NCBI RefSeq assembly: GCF_000245735.1
Contig: NZ_AHTH01000005.1
Coordinates: 434,001 to 498,000 of the forward strand
Reading direction: 5' to 3'
Length of the DNA stretch: 64,000 bases
From: Alishewanella jeotgali KCTC 22429
Lineage (GTDB): Bacteria > Pseudomonadota > Gammaproteobacteria > Enterobacterales > Alteromonadaceae
Shown here: one piece after another, positions 18,355-28,052 of the stretch
How the letters are laid out: every line of letters begins with the position of its first letter
How positions within the stretch are numbered: the stretch's first letter is position 1
Position numbers and translations under genes: made by a program
Notes under the pieces: generated by a model
Databases searched by the model: none
Told to the model about the DNA's origin: nothing
The model's input: the letters and a program-made list of their open reading frames with translations, nothing else

Positions 18355-20400
18355 TTACCTCACGGCCTGTAACAAGGTATCGAAAATGGTTTGTGACGTC
18401 GCCAGTATTTTGGCGGCTGCGGCATAGCTTTGCTGAAAACGCACTAAATCAGCAGCCTCTTCGTCCAGGTTTACGCCTGATAACGACTCGTACCACAGGG
18501 TACTTTGTTCCAGAATGGCATTATTTGCCTCATCCGCTGTTCGCGCCTGGCGAGTGCGCTCACCAATATTGCCCACCATAGTAGCGTAACTTTGGTTAAA
18601 ACTATACTGATTCACTGCAGTACCAAAGGGTGCCGGGCTGCGCCGCACTAATGCAGCATTTTGCAGCGCAGCGATATCCAGCCCATTACGGTTATCGTTA
18701 AATCCATTGCTGTTAAAGGCGATGGTAAAAGTATCGCCCGGCCGTGGTACGCCGGTTAAATTGAAATCAAAGCCCAAGCTTTCTTTCAGCGTTGGTGGTC
18801 CTGCAGTATTATCTAATACATTATTGAAATTATTGGTATTAAACCTTGCTTCACCTAAAAGTGTATTGCTGGCATCAGTTATACGAAATACAAACTCGTT
18901 ACTGATACTATCCTGCCCCTGATAGGTAACGGTATAAGGGCCGTTTATTAATGATGAACTGGTAAAAGCAGAGCTCGCCGGATCGGTTGAAAGTACCTTT
19001 AAGCCCTCGACCCGACCATTGCCCAGGTTAGTTGACATAAACTCGCCACGTAAAGGGCCGGCCAGCGCGACATCCTCCGCGCGATTACTGGCCATTTGCA
19101 TTGAGCGAGCTGCCGCATTTAACGGCTTCAATACAAATTTATCCGCGGGCAACACACTACCGACTTGCAATTTCAAGCCGAACAAATCGCTATCTGCGGT
19201 ATCTGCCGCACTAAAGGTGGCAGGAAACCCAGTGGCACTGACTAAGGTTTTACTGTTTGATGTTGGCCGGCCGAATTCATCCAGTGCAGTGACAGTAATG
19301 GTGTTGGCATCAATAACTTCAAGTAAAAAGTCATTCGGCGGCAACTGATTGGCCCGGCCGGCTTCAATCTCGACGTTAACCCTGCCATTACTTGGGTTAC
19401 TTGCAAATGCCAGGCCCTGCGCGACCGGGAGGCGGAATAGATCCTGCCCCAAGGTTCCATTTAAGGTTAAACCTAACTTGTTTTGTGTGTTCATGCTGTC
19501 AGCCAGCGACAATGCTAGTTGACCTAGTTGGTTCTGTACCGGTTTGACCACCTGCAACCGGTAGTCCGTTAAGGCACCAATTTTTCCGCCAACACCTTGG
19601 GCACTTAGCTCCACCGTGACGGCGGCATTACTATTTAGGGTGAGCCGTAAATTACGATCAATCGGATCTGGCTCACCACGCAGTGAGAGTAAATTAAACT
19701 CGCCTCGCTCGACGACCAGCGCCTGGCCGCTTCCCATAAAGACCAGTTTTTCACCACTAGCCGAGTCAAGAGTTTGTATCTCCAGATATTCAGAGAGCTT
19801 TAAAATTGCCCCATCACGACGGTCCAGTAAATCAAGGGGGACAGGCCGGCTACTGGTACTACCGTATGACACTATGTCGTTATTGTAAGAGGATATCTGA
19901 CTTATCAGATCGTTCACTTCACTGACATAGACGTCCATTTGCTGATTTAAAAACTGCTCCTGATCGGCAATTAGCGTCGACATACTATTGAACTGGTCGA
20001 GTAGCGATTGGCTGGTGCCTATAACCAATTGCCGGTTAGATAGCTGGGTGGGATCATTATTTGCGGTCTGAATTTGCTGAAATAGGTTATTCATACCAGT
20101 GGCAATACTATTCGCCGCATTGGAGAACAATGCATCTAAACGATTAGCTTCTGCCAGGTATTGTGAGCTGTAGGCTGCATTGGTGGTATCGCGCCTTAGC
20201 TGCTTTTGTGCAAACTCATTCACCAAACGCTCTGTGGTACCCTGCCCTACGCCCAAACCAAACTGTTCAGCGACAAAGGTGGTACGTTGGCGCACATAGC
20301 CCGGTGTATTAATATTGGCAATGTTATTCCCTGTTGTATTCAACAACCGGCTATTAGCTAATACCGCTGATTTACCAATATTTAATAAACTGTCTGCCAT
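18355..20400 (-). CDS. flgK: Hook-filament junction protein FlgK (HAP1)
   Basis: FlgK is the first junction protein on the hook tip. The 681-residue product starts with the rod/hook-type motif LNIGKSAVLANSRLLNTTGNNIANINTPGYVRQRT and ends with the helix LDEEAADLVRFQQSYAAAAKILATSQTIFDTLLQAVR, both diagnostic. It is longer than the enteric protein (about 547), with the extra length in the variable middle. It lies 29 bases after flgJ. Confidence 0.96.
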   Translation of the reverse strand: MADSLLNIGKSAVLANSRLLNTTGNNIANINTPGYVRQRTTFVAEQFGLGVGQGTTERLVNEFAQKQLRRDTTNAAYSSQYLAEANRLDALFSNAANSIATGMNNLFQQIQTANNDPTQLSNRQLVIGTSQSLLDQFNSMSTLIADQEQFLNQQMDVYVSEVNDLISQISSYNNDIVSYGSTSSRPVPLDLLDRRDGAILKLSEYLEIQTLDSASGEKLVFMGSGQALVVERGEFNLLSLRGEPDPIDRNLRLTLNSNAAVTVELSAQGVGGKIGALTDYRLQVVKPVQNQLGQLALSLADSMNTQNKLGLTLNGTLGQDLFRLPVAQGLAFASNPSNGRVNVEIEAGRANQLPPNDFLLEVIDANTITVTALDEFGRPTSNSKTLVSATGFPATFSAADTADSDLFGLKLQVGSVLPADKFVLKPLNAAARSMQMASNRAEDVALAGPLRGEFMSTNLGNGRVEGLKVLSTDPASSAFTSSSLINGPYTVTYQGQDSISNEFVFRITDASNTLLGEARFNTNNFNNVLDNTAGPPTLKESLGFDFNLTGVPRPGDTFTIAFNSNGFNDNRNGLDIAALQNAALVRRSPAPFGTAVNQYSFNQSYATMVGNIGERTRQARTADEANNAILEQSTLWYESLSGVNLDEEAADLVRFQQSYAAAAKILATSQTIFDTLLQAVR

Positions 20401-20429
20401 CTAATGCTCCGCCCACCACTGGGTATTGG

Positions 20430-21551
20430 CTATTCATCGGCCGCAGCCGCGAACTCTTGAGAACTTTCTAACTCGGCCCGCACTTGCTCGAAGGCTGAAC
20501 TGCGGAATACCGACATAATTTTTTGCGCATAATTAGGATCTGTTGCATAACCAGCGGCTTGCAGTTCACTGAAATAAGCAGCAGGCTCCGCCGCCGAAGC
20601 GACCGCTTGTTGGTAGCGTACACTGTTACCGATAAATTCAGTATAGTCCCTCAGGCTTTCCTCAGGCGAGCGATAAGCACGAAATTTAGCCTGCTCTTTG
20701 CGCGCAACACCTTGCCGGTATTCCAGCGTATCAACTACCGCGGTGTCGCCTTGCCAATTCCGGCTGGCCTTAATGCCAAACAAGTTAAAGCTATTATCGC
20801 CACTGGCCGTTTTGATCATGCGTTTACCCCAGCCTGTTTCAAGCGCAGCCTGAGCAATCAGTGCCAAGGGGTCCAATCCCAAAGCACTGGCTGCTTTACG
20901 CGCCGCAGGTAACAAACTTCGAATAAAAGCAACAGGTGACTCAACTTGCCATTCACCCTCAGCTGTAGAGAGTGACGCGGCCTCAGTAGCTTTACTTTGC
21001 TCCCGCGCCGCTTCAGCTTGCGCTCGTTGTTGCTGTAATTTCTCAAGCAGTGGGCTCAATATTGACTCTTCCCTACGGCCTGGTTGTAACACACCAGCTT
21101 GTAATAATTGGTTCGCGGCTTGAGCCTGTAGCAAAGATAATTCTGGCTGTACTGTGAGTTGTTGCACATCAGGCAAGGCAAGCTCACGCTGATGTTCGCC
21201 CGGCATCGTCAGCGCAGTAGTCCCTTGGCGGCCCTTGCCCGCAGCGCTAGGATCTAACTGCTGCACTAACAGATCGGCTAAACCTAAACTGCCTTTTTGT
21301 GCTAAATCGGTGGCTAACTGGCTATCGTGCATGTCGCGATAGAACTCCGTGGTCTGACTATTCATCAACCCCTCGGCTTCAAAGGCTTTATTCGCCTGGC
21401 GCATGCTCTTTAGCAGCATATTGAAGAAAATGGCCTCAAACTGCTCCGCCGCCTGACGTAAGGCGCCCTGCTCGTCCTTCTTTGAGGCCGAGCGGATCTG
21501 CTGCAAGCTTTGCAAATCATGATAGGAGTGCTGCAGTTTGGTGCCATTCAT
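20430..21551 (-). CDS. flgJ: FlgJ, rod-cap protein with peptidoglycan hydrolase domain
   Basis: The 373-residue protein has the two-part structure of FlgJ. Residues about 1-100 are the rod-binding domain (LRQAAEQFEAIFFNMLLKSMRQANKAFEAEGLMNSQTTEFYRDMHDSQLATDLAQ). Residues about 215-360 are a glucosaminidase domain (SALGLDPLALIAQAALETGWGKRMI, catalytic Glu in the ALETGWG motif) that opens the peptidoglycan for the rod. A Gln/Ala-rich linker joins them. It acts in the periplasm after export through the flagellar apparatus, so no signal peptide is expected. It is 1 base from flgI. Confidence 0.96.
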   Translation of the reverse strand: MNGTKLQHSYHDLQSLQQIRSASKKDEQGALRQAAEQFEAIFFNMLLKSMRQANKAFEAEGLMNSQTTEFYRDMHDSQLATDLAQKGSLGLADLLVQQLDPSAAGKGRQGTTALTMPGEHQRELALPDVQQLTVQPELSLLQAQAANQLLQAGVLQPGRREESILSPLLEKLQQQRAQAEAAREQSKATEAASLSTAEGEWQVESPVAFIRSLLPAARKAASALGLDPLALIAQAALETGWGKRMIKTASGDNSFNLFGIKASRNWQGDTAVVDTLEYRQGVARKEQAKFRAYRSPEESLRDYTEFIGNSVRYQQAVASAAEPAAYFSELQAAGYATDPNYAQKIMSVFRSSAFEQVRAELESSQEFAAAADE

Positions 21552-21552
21552 T

Positions 21553-22644
21553 TTAGATCACCACCAGCTCGCCATGGATAGCACCCGCTTCTTTTAGTGC
21601 CTCCAAAATTGCCATCAAATCGCCAGGTGCGGCACCTACTGCATTCACAGTACGCACTAAATCATCTAAGGTGACACCGGGATCGAACTTAAACATTCGC
21701 GAGTTTTCCGGACTAACGTTGATAATACTGTCCTGCACTATGGCTGTATCACCGCCCGCAAATGGGTTCGGCTGCACCACCTGTGGATTCTCTGCAATGG
21801 TCACCGTTAATCCACCGTGCGTAACAGCGGCTGGGAATAACCGAACATCTTTGCCAATAACAATGGTCCCGGTGCGCGAGTTAATAATAATTTTTGCCGA
21901 TTGATCTGCCGGTTGAAAGGTAAGATTTTCTAAGGTCGCTAAATAGGACACGCGTTGGCTAATATCACGAGGCGCACGTACCTGAACTGAAGAGGCATCA
22001 AGCGAATAAGCGGTCTCTGGCCCCATAAAGCCGTTAATTGTTTCAGCCAAACGTTTAGCCGTAGTGAAATCTGGCCGCTTCAAATTAAAGGTAATAAAAT
22101 CACCCTGACCGAAAGGTGACTCAACTTCACGCTCAACAACAGCACCGTTTGGGATCCGCCCAACGGTAGGCGTATTGACCAGGATCCTTGAACCATCCAA
22201 ACCTTCAGCGCCCAGGCCGCTAACAATCAGGCTACCTTGCGCCACCGCATAAACATTGCCATCCAAGCCGGTTAAGAAAGTTTGCAATAGGGTACCACCA
22301 CGTAAACTTTTCGCACTCCCCACAGAAGAGACTGTAATATCAATAGTTTGCCCTGGCTTAGCAAATGCAGGTAACTCTGCGTGAATGGCTACCGCCGCGA
22401 CATTTTTTATTTGCGTACGGGTGCCTGCTGGCAAATTTATACCAAAATTTGCCAGCATGGTGCGAAAGCTCTGTTCGGTAAAGGGACTTTGTTCACCGGT
22501 ACCGGGTAACCCAACCACTAAACCATAACCTACCAACTGGTTTGAACGCACACCTTCAATATCAGCAACATCTTTAATGCGAGCCGCTTCTACCGTGAAA
22601 CTTAATACAACCGCCAAACACAGGGCTATCGACAGATAACGCAT
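21553..22644 (-). CDS. flgI: Flagellar P-ring protein FlgI
   Basis: FlgI forms the periplasmic P ring. A signal peptide ([20 protein letters not shown]) precedes the mature start [30 protein letters not shown], the family hallmark. The C-terminus [27 protein letters not shown] is also conserved. I chose the ATG at 22644 because AGGAG lies 6 bases before it. A TTG two codons earlier is also open. The length of 363 matches the family. Confidence 0.97.
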   Translation of the reverse strand: MRYLSIALCLAVVLSFTVEAARIKDVADIEGVRSNQLVGYGLVVGLPGTGEQSPFTEQSFRTMLANFGINLPAGTRTQIKNVAAVAIHAELPAFAKPGQTIDITVSSVGSAKSLRGGTLLQTFLTGLDGNVYAVAQGSLIVSGLGAEGLDGSRILVNTPTVGRIPNGAVVEREVESPFGQGDFITFNLKRPDFTTAKRLAETINGFMGPETAYSLDASSVQVRAPRDISQRVSYLATLENLTFQPADQSAKIIINSRTGTIVIGKDVRLFPAAVTHGGLTVTIAENPQVVQPNPFAGGDTAIVQDSIINVSPENSRMFKFDPGVTLDDLVRTVNAVGAAPGDLMAILEALKEAGAIHGELVVI

Positions 22645-22653
22645 GGTCAACTC

Positions 22654-23325
22654 CTAGAATGGCCACAAGGGGCCATTGAAAAACCGGCTTAACCATCCTG
22701 GTGACTGGCCATGATGATGGGCGCCGGTGCCACTATATTCGATACGAGCATTCGCAATTTTGGTCGACTCTACCGTATTATTGACATCCACATCCTGGGG
22801 CCGGATCACACCCGTCAGACGGATATATTCCTTTCCGGTATTAAGTGTTAGCCATTTTTCTCCACGAATTACTAAGTTCCCATTTGATAGCACTTGCAAC
22901 ACGTTTACTGAAATATCGCCTACCAAACTGTTACTTTGATCTGCCTTAGCATCGCCTTTAAAATCCTGGCTGCTACTGGAACCAAACTGCAGAACATTCC
23001 CTCCCACTGAGGCATTGCGCCCGGCGATATTAAGTGGGTTAACCGCGACGTTACTGTCTTTCTGAGATTCGGTTTTGGCCTTTTTTGACGCCTGGGTTTT
23101 TTCACGCAACACTACGGTGATAATATCGCCCTCATGGCGCGCTTTGTTATCAGAGTACAAACTATTAGAATGGCTCTGGGTGAACAAGGAACCGTTCTTC
23201 AACACTGGTCTTGGCGCCGGCTCAGGCGGTAGAGGCGCAAAATAAGGATCATCAGGCTTGGCTTCGTAAGTCGAGGCGCAGGCAGTTAACATACCCAAGA
23301 CAATAATTAGCGACAGTCTACGCAT
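22654..23325 (-). CDS. flgH: Flagellar L-ring lipoprotein FlgH
   Basis: FlgH forms the outer-membrane L ring. It is a lipoprotein: MRRLSLIIVLGMLTACAS gives a lipobox L-T-A-C with Cys at 16. Family features include NGSLF, a GDIITVVLREKTQASKKAKTE stretch, and LVIRGEKWLTLNTGKEYIRLTGVIRPQDV. At 223 residues it matches the usual length. It starts 10 bases after flgG. Confidence 0.97.
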   Translation of the reverse strand: MRRLSLIIVLGMLTACASTYEAKPDDPYFAPLPPEPAPRPVLKNGSLFTQSHSNSLYSDNKARHEGDIITVVLREKTQASKKAKTESQKDSNVAVNPLNIAGRNASVGGNVLQFGSSSSQDFKGDAKADQSNSLVGDISVNVLQVLSNGNLVIRGEKWLTLNTGKEYIRLTGVIRPQDVDVNNTVESTKIANARIEYSGTGAHHHGQSPGWLSRFFNGPLWPF

Positions 23326-23335
23326 CAGAGCCTCC

Positions 23336-24124
23336 TTATAACTGTTGAATCACATAACCCAGCATTTGATCGACGGTTGAGATAACCTTCGAGTTCATCT
23401 CATACACCCTTTGGCTCTCAATCAGGCTGACCAGCTCTTCTGTTACATTGACATTAGATGTCTCTAATGCTCCTTGTACGATAATTCCCAAGCCTTCCAA
23501 GCCCGGAATACCTTGTACTGGGTCACCGCTGGCCGGCGTTTCTTTAAATAAATTCTGGCCAATAGGTTCTAAACCGGCTGGGTTAATAAAATTGGTTACT
23601 GTCAGCTGTCCCAGCACCGCATTCTCAACCTGCCCAGCCAGCCGGACGGACACTTCACCGTCCTGTGATACCATAATGGCTGTTGCATCTGGCGGGATCA
23701 CGATGTTTGGCTGCACCTGATAACCCGCGCCTGACGTAACCATGTTACCGTCACCATCAACGGTAAACTGGCCATTTCGGGTGTAGGAAATGGTACCATC
23801 CGGCATTAGCACCTCATAAAACCCATGGCCCTGGATCATCAGATCCAAGCTGTTTTCCGTGGTAATCATATTGCCTTGGGTAAAACTTTTTTGCGTCGCT
23901 ACGACTTTGGTACCGGCACCAATCATTAAGCCATTTGGTAGTTCAGAGTTTTGCGAAGAACGTCCGCCAGGCTGATTAATGTTTTGATACAGTAAATCTT
24001 CAAATATTGCGCGGCTTTTCTTAAAACCGACGGTACTGGCGTTTGCCAGGTTATTAGAGATCACCGAAATATCACGTTGCTTGGCGTCTAAACCTGTTTT
24101 ACTGATCCATAAAGCCGGATGCAT
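23336..24124 (-). CDS. flgG: Distal rod protein FlgG
   Basis: FlgG is the distal rod subunit. The 262-residue product has MHPALWISKTGLDAKQRDISVISNNLANASTVGFKKSRAIFEDLLYQ at the N-terminus, the flagellar rod motif, and ESQRVYEMNSKVISTVDQMLGYVIQQL at the C-terminus. Length equals the family standard. It follows flgF by 70 bases. Confidence 0.97.
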   Translation of the reverse strand: MHPALWISKTGLDAKQRDISVISNNLANASTVGFKKSRAIFEDLLYQNINQPGGRSSQNSELPNGLMIGAGTKVVATQKSFTQGNMITTENSLDLMIQGHGFYEVLMPDGTISYTRNGQFTVDGDGNMVTSGAGYQVQPNIVIPPDATAIMVSQDGEVSVRLAGQVENAVLGQLTVTNFINPAGLEPIGQNLFKETPASGDPVQGIPGLEGLGIIVQGALETSNVNVTEELVSLIESQRVYEMNSKVISTVDQMLGYVIQQL

Positions 24125-24194
24125 TTGACCCTCCCGGGCTTTCGCCCTTTGAACCTGATGGTTGATACTGCATCATCAACCGTTTAATTAATCG

Positions 24195-24941
24195 TTAGCC
24201 GATAATACGCAACAGCTGGTTTTGCTGTTGGTCCATCTGTTCAGCCTGTTTCATCATTTTTACCTGCAGTTCAAACTGACGCTGCAGACTAATCATGCTG
24301 GTCATTTCTCCGACAGCATTAACATTGCTGCCCTCGTAGGCACCATGCAGCAAACTCACCTCGGCACTAGGCTCGGCAAGCTGACCATCCTTACGTCTGA
24401 ATAAACCATCGCTGCCTTTTTCAATTTCTGCGTATGGAGGCTTAACCAATTTGATCCGACCAACATCCTCAAGTACATTGGCTGGCGCGCCCTGTACCCT
24501 GGCGCTAACGGTTCCATCCTGACCAATCTCCATCTTGGCTAACGGCACTGGTAACTGAATTGGACCATCATCTCCGAGCACAGGTCTACCACTGGCTGTG
24601 AGCAACATACCTGTTGGACTGAGTTGTAAGTTACCCGCTCTGGTGTAGGCCTCATTGCCATCTTTATCCTGTACAGCAAACCAGCCATCGCCCTGAATAG
24701 CGACATCCAGTTCGCGCTCAGTAATAATTAAAGCACCACTGTCAAAGTTTTGACCTGGGCGCTCCGTCATCGAAAATACCCGGGTTGGTAAGCCAGCACC
24801 AAAAGCTTGCATGGCGCGAGCTTGCTCAAAATCTGCTTTAAAGCCGACAGTGCCGGTATTTGCCAGATTATTGGCCCGCACACTGATACCATGCATATTT
24901 TCTTTGGCACCGCTCATGGCGATATATAACAAACGATCCAT
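24195..24941 (-). CDS. flgF: Proximal rod protein FlgF
   Basis: FlgF is a rod subunit. The protein from the ATG at 24941 starts MDRLLYIAMSGAKENMHGISVRANNLANTGTVGFKADFEQ and ends VGEMTSMISLQRQFELQVKMMKQAEQMDQQQNQLLRIIG, giving 248 residues, the family length. GAGG lies at a good distance upstream. The open frame extends 39 codons further, but that stretch overlaps the sigma-54 promoter and has no family similarity. It is the first gene of the flgFGHIJKL transcript. Confidence 0.96.
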   Translation of the reverse strand: MDRLLYIAMSGAKENMHGISVRANNLANTGTVGFKADFEQARAMQAFGAGLPTRVFSMTERPGQNFDSGALIITERELDVAIQGDGWFAVQDKDGNEAYTRAGNLQLSPTGMLLTASGRPVLGDDGPIQLPVPLAKMEIGQDGTVSARVQGAPANVLEDVGRIKLVKPPYAEIEKGSDGLFRRKDGQLAEPSAEVSLLHGAYEGSNVNAVGEMTSMISLQRQFELQVKMMKQAEQMDQQQNQLLRIIG

Positions 24942-24983
24942 CACCAACCTCACATAAATAAATTGACTCTTGGTTAATAACGC

Positions 24984-24999
24984 TGCAAGGAAAGTGCCA
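24984..24999 (-). promoter_or_regulatory. Sigma-54 promoter of flgFGHIJKL
   Basis: The minus strand reads TGGCACTTTCCTTGCA, an essentially perfect -24/-12 element (TGGCAC-N5-TTGCA), 43 bases before the flgF start and inside the gap bounded by the flgE terminator. Confidence 0.93.
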
Positions 25000-25051
25000 G
25001 AATATTCAAGGTAAGCTAAAATGCGGCTAAGGGGAGTAAGCAAGAAAACAA

Positions 25052-25076
25052 AAGCCACGCTTTTACAGCGTGGCTT
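25052..25076 (-). terminator. Terminator after flgE
   Basis: A 10-base-pair stem (AAGCCACGCT with AGCGTGGCTT) and a 5-base loop lie 20 bases after the flgE stop, followed on the minus strand by TTGTTTTCTT. It separates flgBCDE from flgFGHIJKL. Confidence 0.92.
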
Positions 25077-25095
25077 ATAAAAGATCTCGGGGAGA

Positions 25096-26430
25096 TTATC
25101 GGATCTGTAGGATCGTTTGCTGTAATGAACTGTTCACTTCTAAAGCCCTGGAGTTAGCCTGGAAATTGCGTTGTGCACTAATCAGATCAACCAGTTCAGT
25201 CGTCAGGTTAACGTTAGATTGCTCTAGTGCTGAACTTTGTACGCTACCAAAGGTACCGGTATTGGGTTCGCCGGCCAGTGGCTCGCCAGAAGCCAGGCTG
25301 GCTTTCCAGGATGTATTACCAATTTGGCTAAGACCTTGCGGGTTAGCAAACCGTACCATTGATACCTGCGATAAGTATTGCTGATCACCATTGGAATAAG
25401 TGGCCATAATTTTACCGCTGGCATCGATATCCAAACCAGTTAAGCGCCCTACTGTAGTACCATTTTGACTTAAGGTTCCCACTTCAAAGTTTGAGGCATA
25501 TTGGGTGGGCCGGCGGGTACCGGCTTCATCGCGGAATCGCACACCAAAGGTATTCGCTGGATCACCAAAGCTCGCGCCATTATTCAATAGTGCTGTCAGG
25601 GTAGAAGTTGGGAACTCAATATCATCAAATAAGCCAGAGCCATCATTGTGCGACCCTGCAGGGATACCCGCTGAAGTAAACTGCAAGGTTCTTAATGGTA
25701 GCGCTTGCGTATTGGCACCATTTGGCAATGGCAAACCATCGAAAGCCGCATAAACCTGCCAGGAGTTATCAGGGAAGGCTGGCGTTTGTTGCTTCACAAA
25801 GTACACGCTTAAAATATGCGCCTGACCTAAACTGTCGTAGATTGTTGTCGAAGTGGTACTGTTGTAACTTGCCCGATCTTGCAAATCAAAAGGGCTTACT
25901 GTCGGAGGTAATGCCCGTGAATCCAGGTTCATGCTCAGGAATACATCCCGGGTTGCACTCGGCGCCCCGGCAGTGGTTGGAATTTGGATCGGATTAGTGG
26001 TACTTAAACTGACAGATGTAGTTGAACCTGTAGCACTATCGACCGGGTAACCTTGTAAAAAGTTACCATTGTTATCCACAATAAAGTTATTGTTATCGAG
26101 TTTAAAAGCGCCGGCCCGGGTATAGGCGTAATCGCGAGAACCAATTTCTGACGCCGTTACAAAAAAGCCATCGCCGGTAATGGCTAAATCTAATGAATTG
26201 TTTGTAAATTGCAGCGCGCCTTGTTGAAATTGCTGTGCAACCGCGGCAGTGCGTACACCATCACCGACTTTCGTTTTCGCCGACTGGAAAACCGACGAAG
26301 CATATACATCAGCAAATTCCGCACGTGATTCTTTAAAGCCCGTGGTATTAACGTTAGCAATGTTATTCGCCGTTGTGTCCAAATCTTTCTGCGCAGCAGC
26401 AATGCCGCTTAATGCAATTTGAAAACTCAT
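25096..26430 (-). CDS. flgE: Flagellar hook protein FlgE
   Basis: FlgE polymerises into the hook. The 444-residue protein begins MSFQIALSGIAAAQKDLDTTANNIANVNTTGFKESRAEFADVY and ends ELVDLISAQRNFQANSRALEVNSSLQQTILQIR, the conserved D0 helices. The middle is moderately longer than the enteric 402 residues. It follows flgD by 25 bases and is last in flgBCDE. Confidence 0.97.
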   Translation of the reverse strand: MSFQIALSGIAAAQKDLDTTANNIANVNTTGFKESRAEFADVYASSVFQSAKTKVGDGVRTAAVAQQFQQGALQFTNNSLDLAITGDGFFVTASEIGSRDYAYTRAGAFKLDNNNFIVDNNGNFLQGYPVDSATGSTTSVSLSTTNPIQIPTTAGAPSATRDVFLSMNLDSRALPPTVSPFDLQDRASYNSTTSTTIYDSLGQAHILSVYFVKQQTPAFPDNSWQVYAAFDGLPLPNGANTQALPLRTLQFTSAGIPAGSHNDGSGLFDDIEFPTSTLTALLNNGASFGDPANTFGVRFRDEAGTRRPTQYASNFEVGTLSQNGTTVGRLTGLDIDASGKIMATYSNGDQQYLSQVSMVRFANPQGLSQIGNTSWKASLASGEPLAGEPNTGTFGSVQSSALEQSNVNLTTELVDLISAQRNFQANSRALEVNSSLQQTILQIR

Positions 26431-26455
26431 ATGTCACCTCACCTTAAGCGGTTAT

Positions 26456-27139
26456 TTAACTGTAAGAAACTTCTAACACATCAGCCAATTTGACTGATCC
26501 CAAACCAATCAGATTAAGCATAATGCCATTACCATTGTTGCCCATGCTGACGCTGGAAACCGGGGTGTAGACCTGCACGGGCACGGTTTCGGTTTTACCG
26601 TTGGCACTAACTTCCACCTTGATATTGTAAAGTCCGGGTGGCATTGCTTCACCATCACCATCGGTACCATCCCAAACAAACTCGTTCTTACCCAGTTGTG
26701 GATTATCCACACTAAAGGTATTCACTAATTCGCCATTGGGTTTGGTAATAATGACTTTCATATTGTCGGCCACGGTATCGACGTTAATCTGACCACGCGA
26801 TAAGGATTCACCGGTAAACACCAGTTTGTCAGACTGTGTCAGCACACTGCGTCCCACCAGTGACGACGCCTGCAGCGCCTGATTCGAACTCATACTCTGC
26901 GCCAGACTGGTAAAGTTTTCATTTAACTTTGAAATACCATCGGCCATGGTGAAGTTAGTCATCTGCGCAATCATCTGATCATTCTCAACCGGCTTGGTTG
27001 GATCCTGAAATGCCAACTGCTGGGTTAACAAGGCAAAAAAATCAGATTGGGTTAAGGCACCATTATTCTTGTCTGGCACCTTGTTTTTGTTATCCCAGTA
27101 CATCCCGTCCAGGGCAGAGTTGTTATTAACGGTCGTCAT
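26456..27139 (-). CDS. flgD: Hook scaffolding protein FlgD
   Basis: FlgD caps the growing hook. The 227-residue protein shows LTQSDFFALLTQQLAFQDPTKPVENDQMIAQMTNFTMADGISKLN near residues 28-72, the family motif, and an Ig-like FlgD domain in the second half (GELVNTFSVDNPQLGKNEFVWDGTDGDGEAMPPGLYNIKVE). It lies 10 bases after flgC. Confidence 0.96.
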   Translation of the reverse strand: MTTVNNNSALDGMYWDNKNKVPDKNNGALTQSDFFALLTQQLAFQDPTKPVENDQMIAQMTNFTMADGISKLNENFTSLAQSMSSNQALQASSLVGRSVLTQSDKLVFTGESLSRGQINVDTVADNMKVIITKPNGELVNTFSVDNPQLGKNEFVWDGTDGDGEAMPPGLYNIKVEVSANGKTETVPVQVYTPVSSVSMGNNGNGIMLNLIGLGSVKLADVLEVSYS

Positions 27140-27149
27140 CAGTTAGTCC

Positions 27150-27572
27150 TTAAGAGCTCTGCCCTAAGCGTAGAGTGCGCATTAACATTTGCTTGGCAGC
27201 ATCGGCAGTTTGCACATTAGTTTCATAAGAGCGTGATGCCGAGATCATGTTGGCCATCTCTTCCATAATGTTGACGTTAGGCTTGTAGACATAGCCGTTT
27301 TCATCTGCCAGCGGATGATTAGGTGCATACTCCACCACCGGTGGCGCCTCTGACTCGACAATACCCAGCACTTTTACGCCGCTACCGGCATCTTGTTGCC
27401 GCTTTGCCTCGGACAGTTCTGCCGCAAATACCGGATGCCGGCCTTTATAAACCTGATCAATACTACTACTGACGCTATTAGCATTCGCAATATTACTGGC
27501 GGTGGTATTCATTCGTACCGACTGCGCAGTCATGCCTGAGCCGGCAATATCAAACACTTTAAATAAGCTCAT
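27150..27572 (-). CDS. flgC: Proximal rod protein FlgC
   Basis: FlgC is a rod subunit. The 140-residue protein starts MSLFKVFDIAGSGMTAQSVRMNTTASNIANANSVSSS and has the conserved VNIMEEMANMISASRSYETNVQTADAAKQMLMRTLRLGQ end. It is 2 bases after flgB. Confidence 0.97.
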   Translation of the reverse strand: MSLFKVFDIAGSGMTAQSVRMNTTASNIANANSVSSSIDQVYKGRHPVFAAELSEAKRQQDAGSGVKVLGIVESEAPPVVEYAPNHPLADENGYVYKPNVNIMEEMANMISASRSYETNVQTADAAKQMLMRTLRLGQSS

Positions 27573-27574
27573 AA

Positions 27575-27976
27575 TTATTGTCCTGTACCTGTGATAGCTT
27601 TTTTCAGGCCACTGATTCGGCTATTCAGAAACTGTAAACTGGTTTGATACTCAATGGCATTTTGCATCATGGCATTACGCTCGCGATGCATATCGACGCT
27701 GTTGCCGTCGCCAGTATCGGGTTGATCCGGGTTACGAAACTTCACTTCCTGCCGCACTTCAGTAGAAATATGAAAATGCCCTTCATGGGTTCGGCTTACC
27801 GGCCGCGCCTGACGGGACTGCGCATTATTCAGTGCTTGTTGAAAATCGAGCTCTTTGGCTTTGTAGCCGGGGGTATCGGCATTGGCGATATTCTCAGACA
27901 GAACCTGGGCACGGCGATCACGGATCAGCAGTGCTTGCTGGTGCATGCCAAATGCTTTGTCAAAACTGATAGCCAT
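27575..27976 (-). CDS. flgB: Proximal rod protein FlgB
   Basis: FlgB is the rod subunit nearest the MS ring. The 133-residue protein has MAISFDKAFGMHQQALLIRDRRAQVLSENIANADTPGYKAKELDFQQAL and a C-terminus with ERNAMMQNAIEYQTSLQFLNSRISGLKKAITG. It is the first gene of flgBCDE, with a sigma-54 promoter 38 bases upstream. Confidence 0.97.
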   Translation of the reverse strand: MAISFDKAFGMHQQALLIRDRRAQVLSENIANADTPGYKAKELDFQQALNNAQSRQARPVSRTHEGHFHISTEVRQEVKFRNPDQPDTGDGNSVDMHRERNAMMQNAIEYQTSLQFLNSRISGLKKAITGTGQ

Positions 27977-28013
27977 TTTTTTGCCACCTTAAGTTGAACA
28001 CTCAACCAGGTAA

Positions 28014-28029
28014 TGCAAAGAGCAGGCCA
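28014..28029 (-). promoter_or_regulatory. Sigma-54 promoter of flgBCDE
   Basis: The minus strand reads TGGCCTGCTCTTTGCA: GG and GC exactly 10 bases apart, TTGCA at -12. It lies in the 76-base gap between cheR and flgB. Confidence 0.87.
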
Positions 28030-28052
28030 AAAATTAGTGAAGTGTTATCAGG

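Noticed and set aside
24942-25058. 39-codon N-terminal extension of flgF
   Set aside because: The segment contains the sigma-54 promoter, and MDRLLYIAMSG at 24941 has a proper Shine-Dalgarno sequence and the family length.
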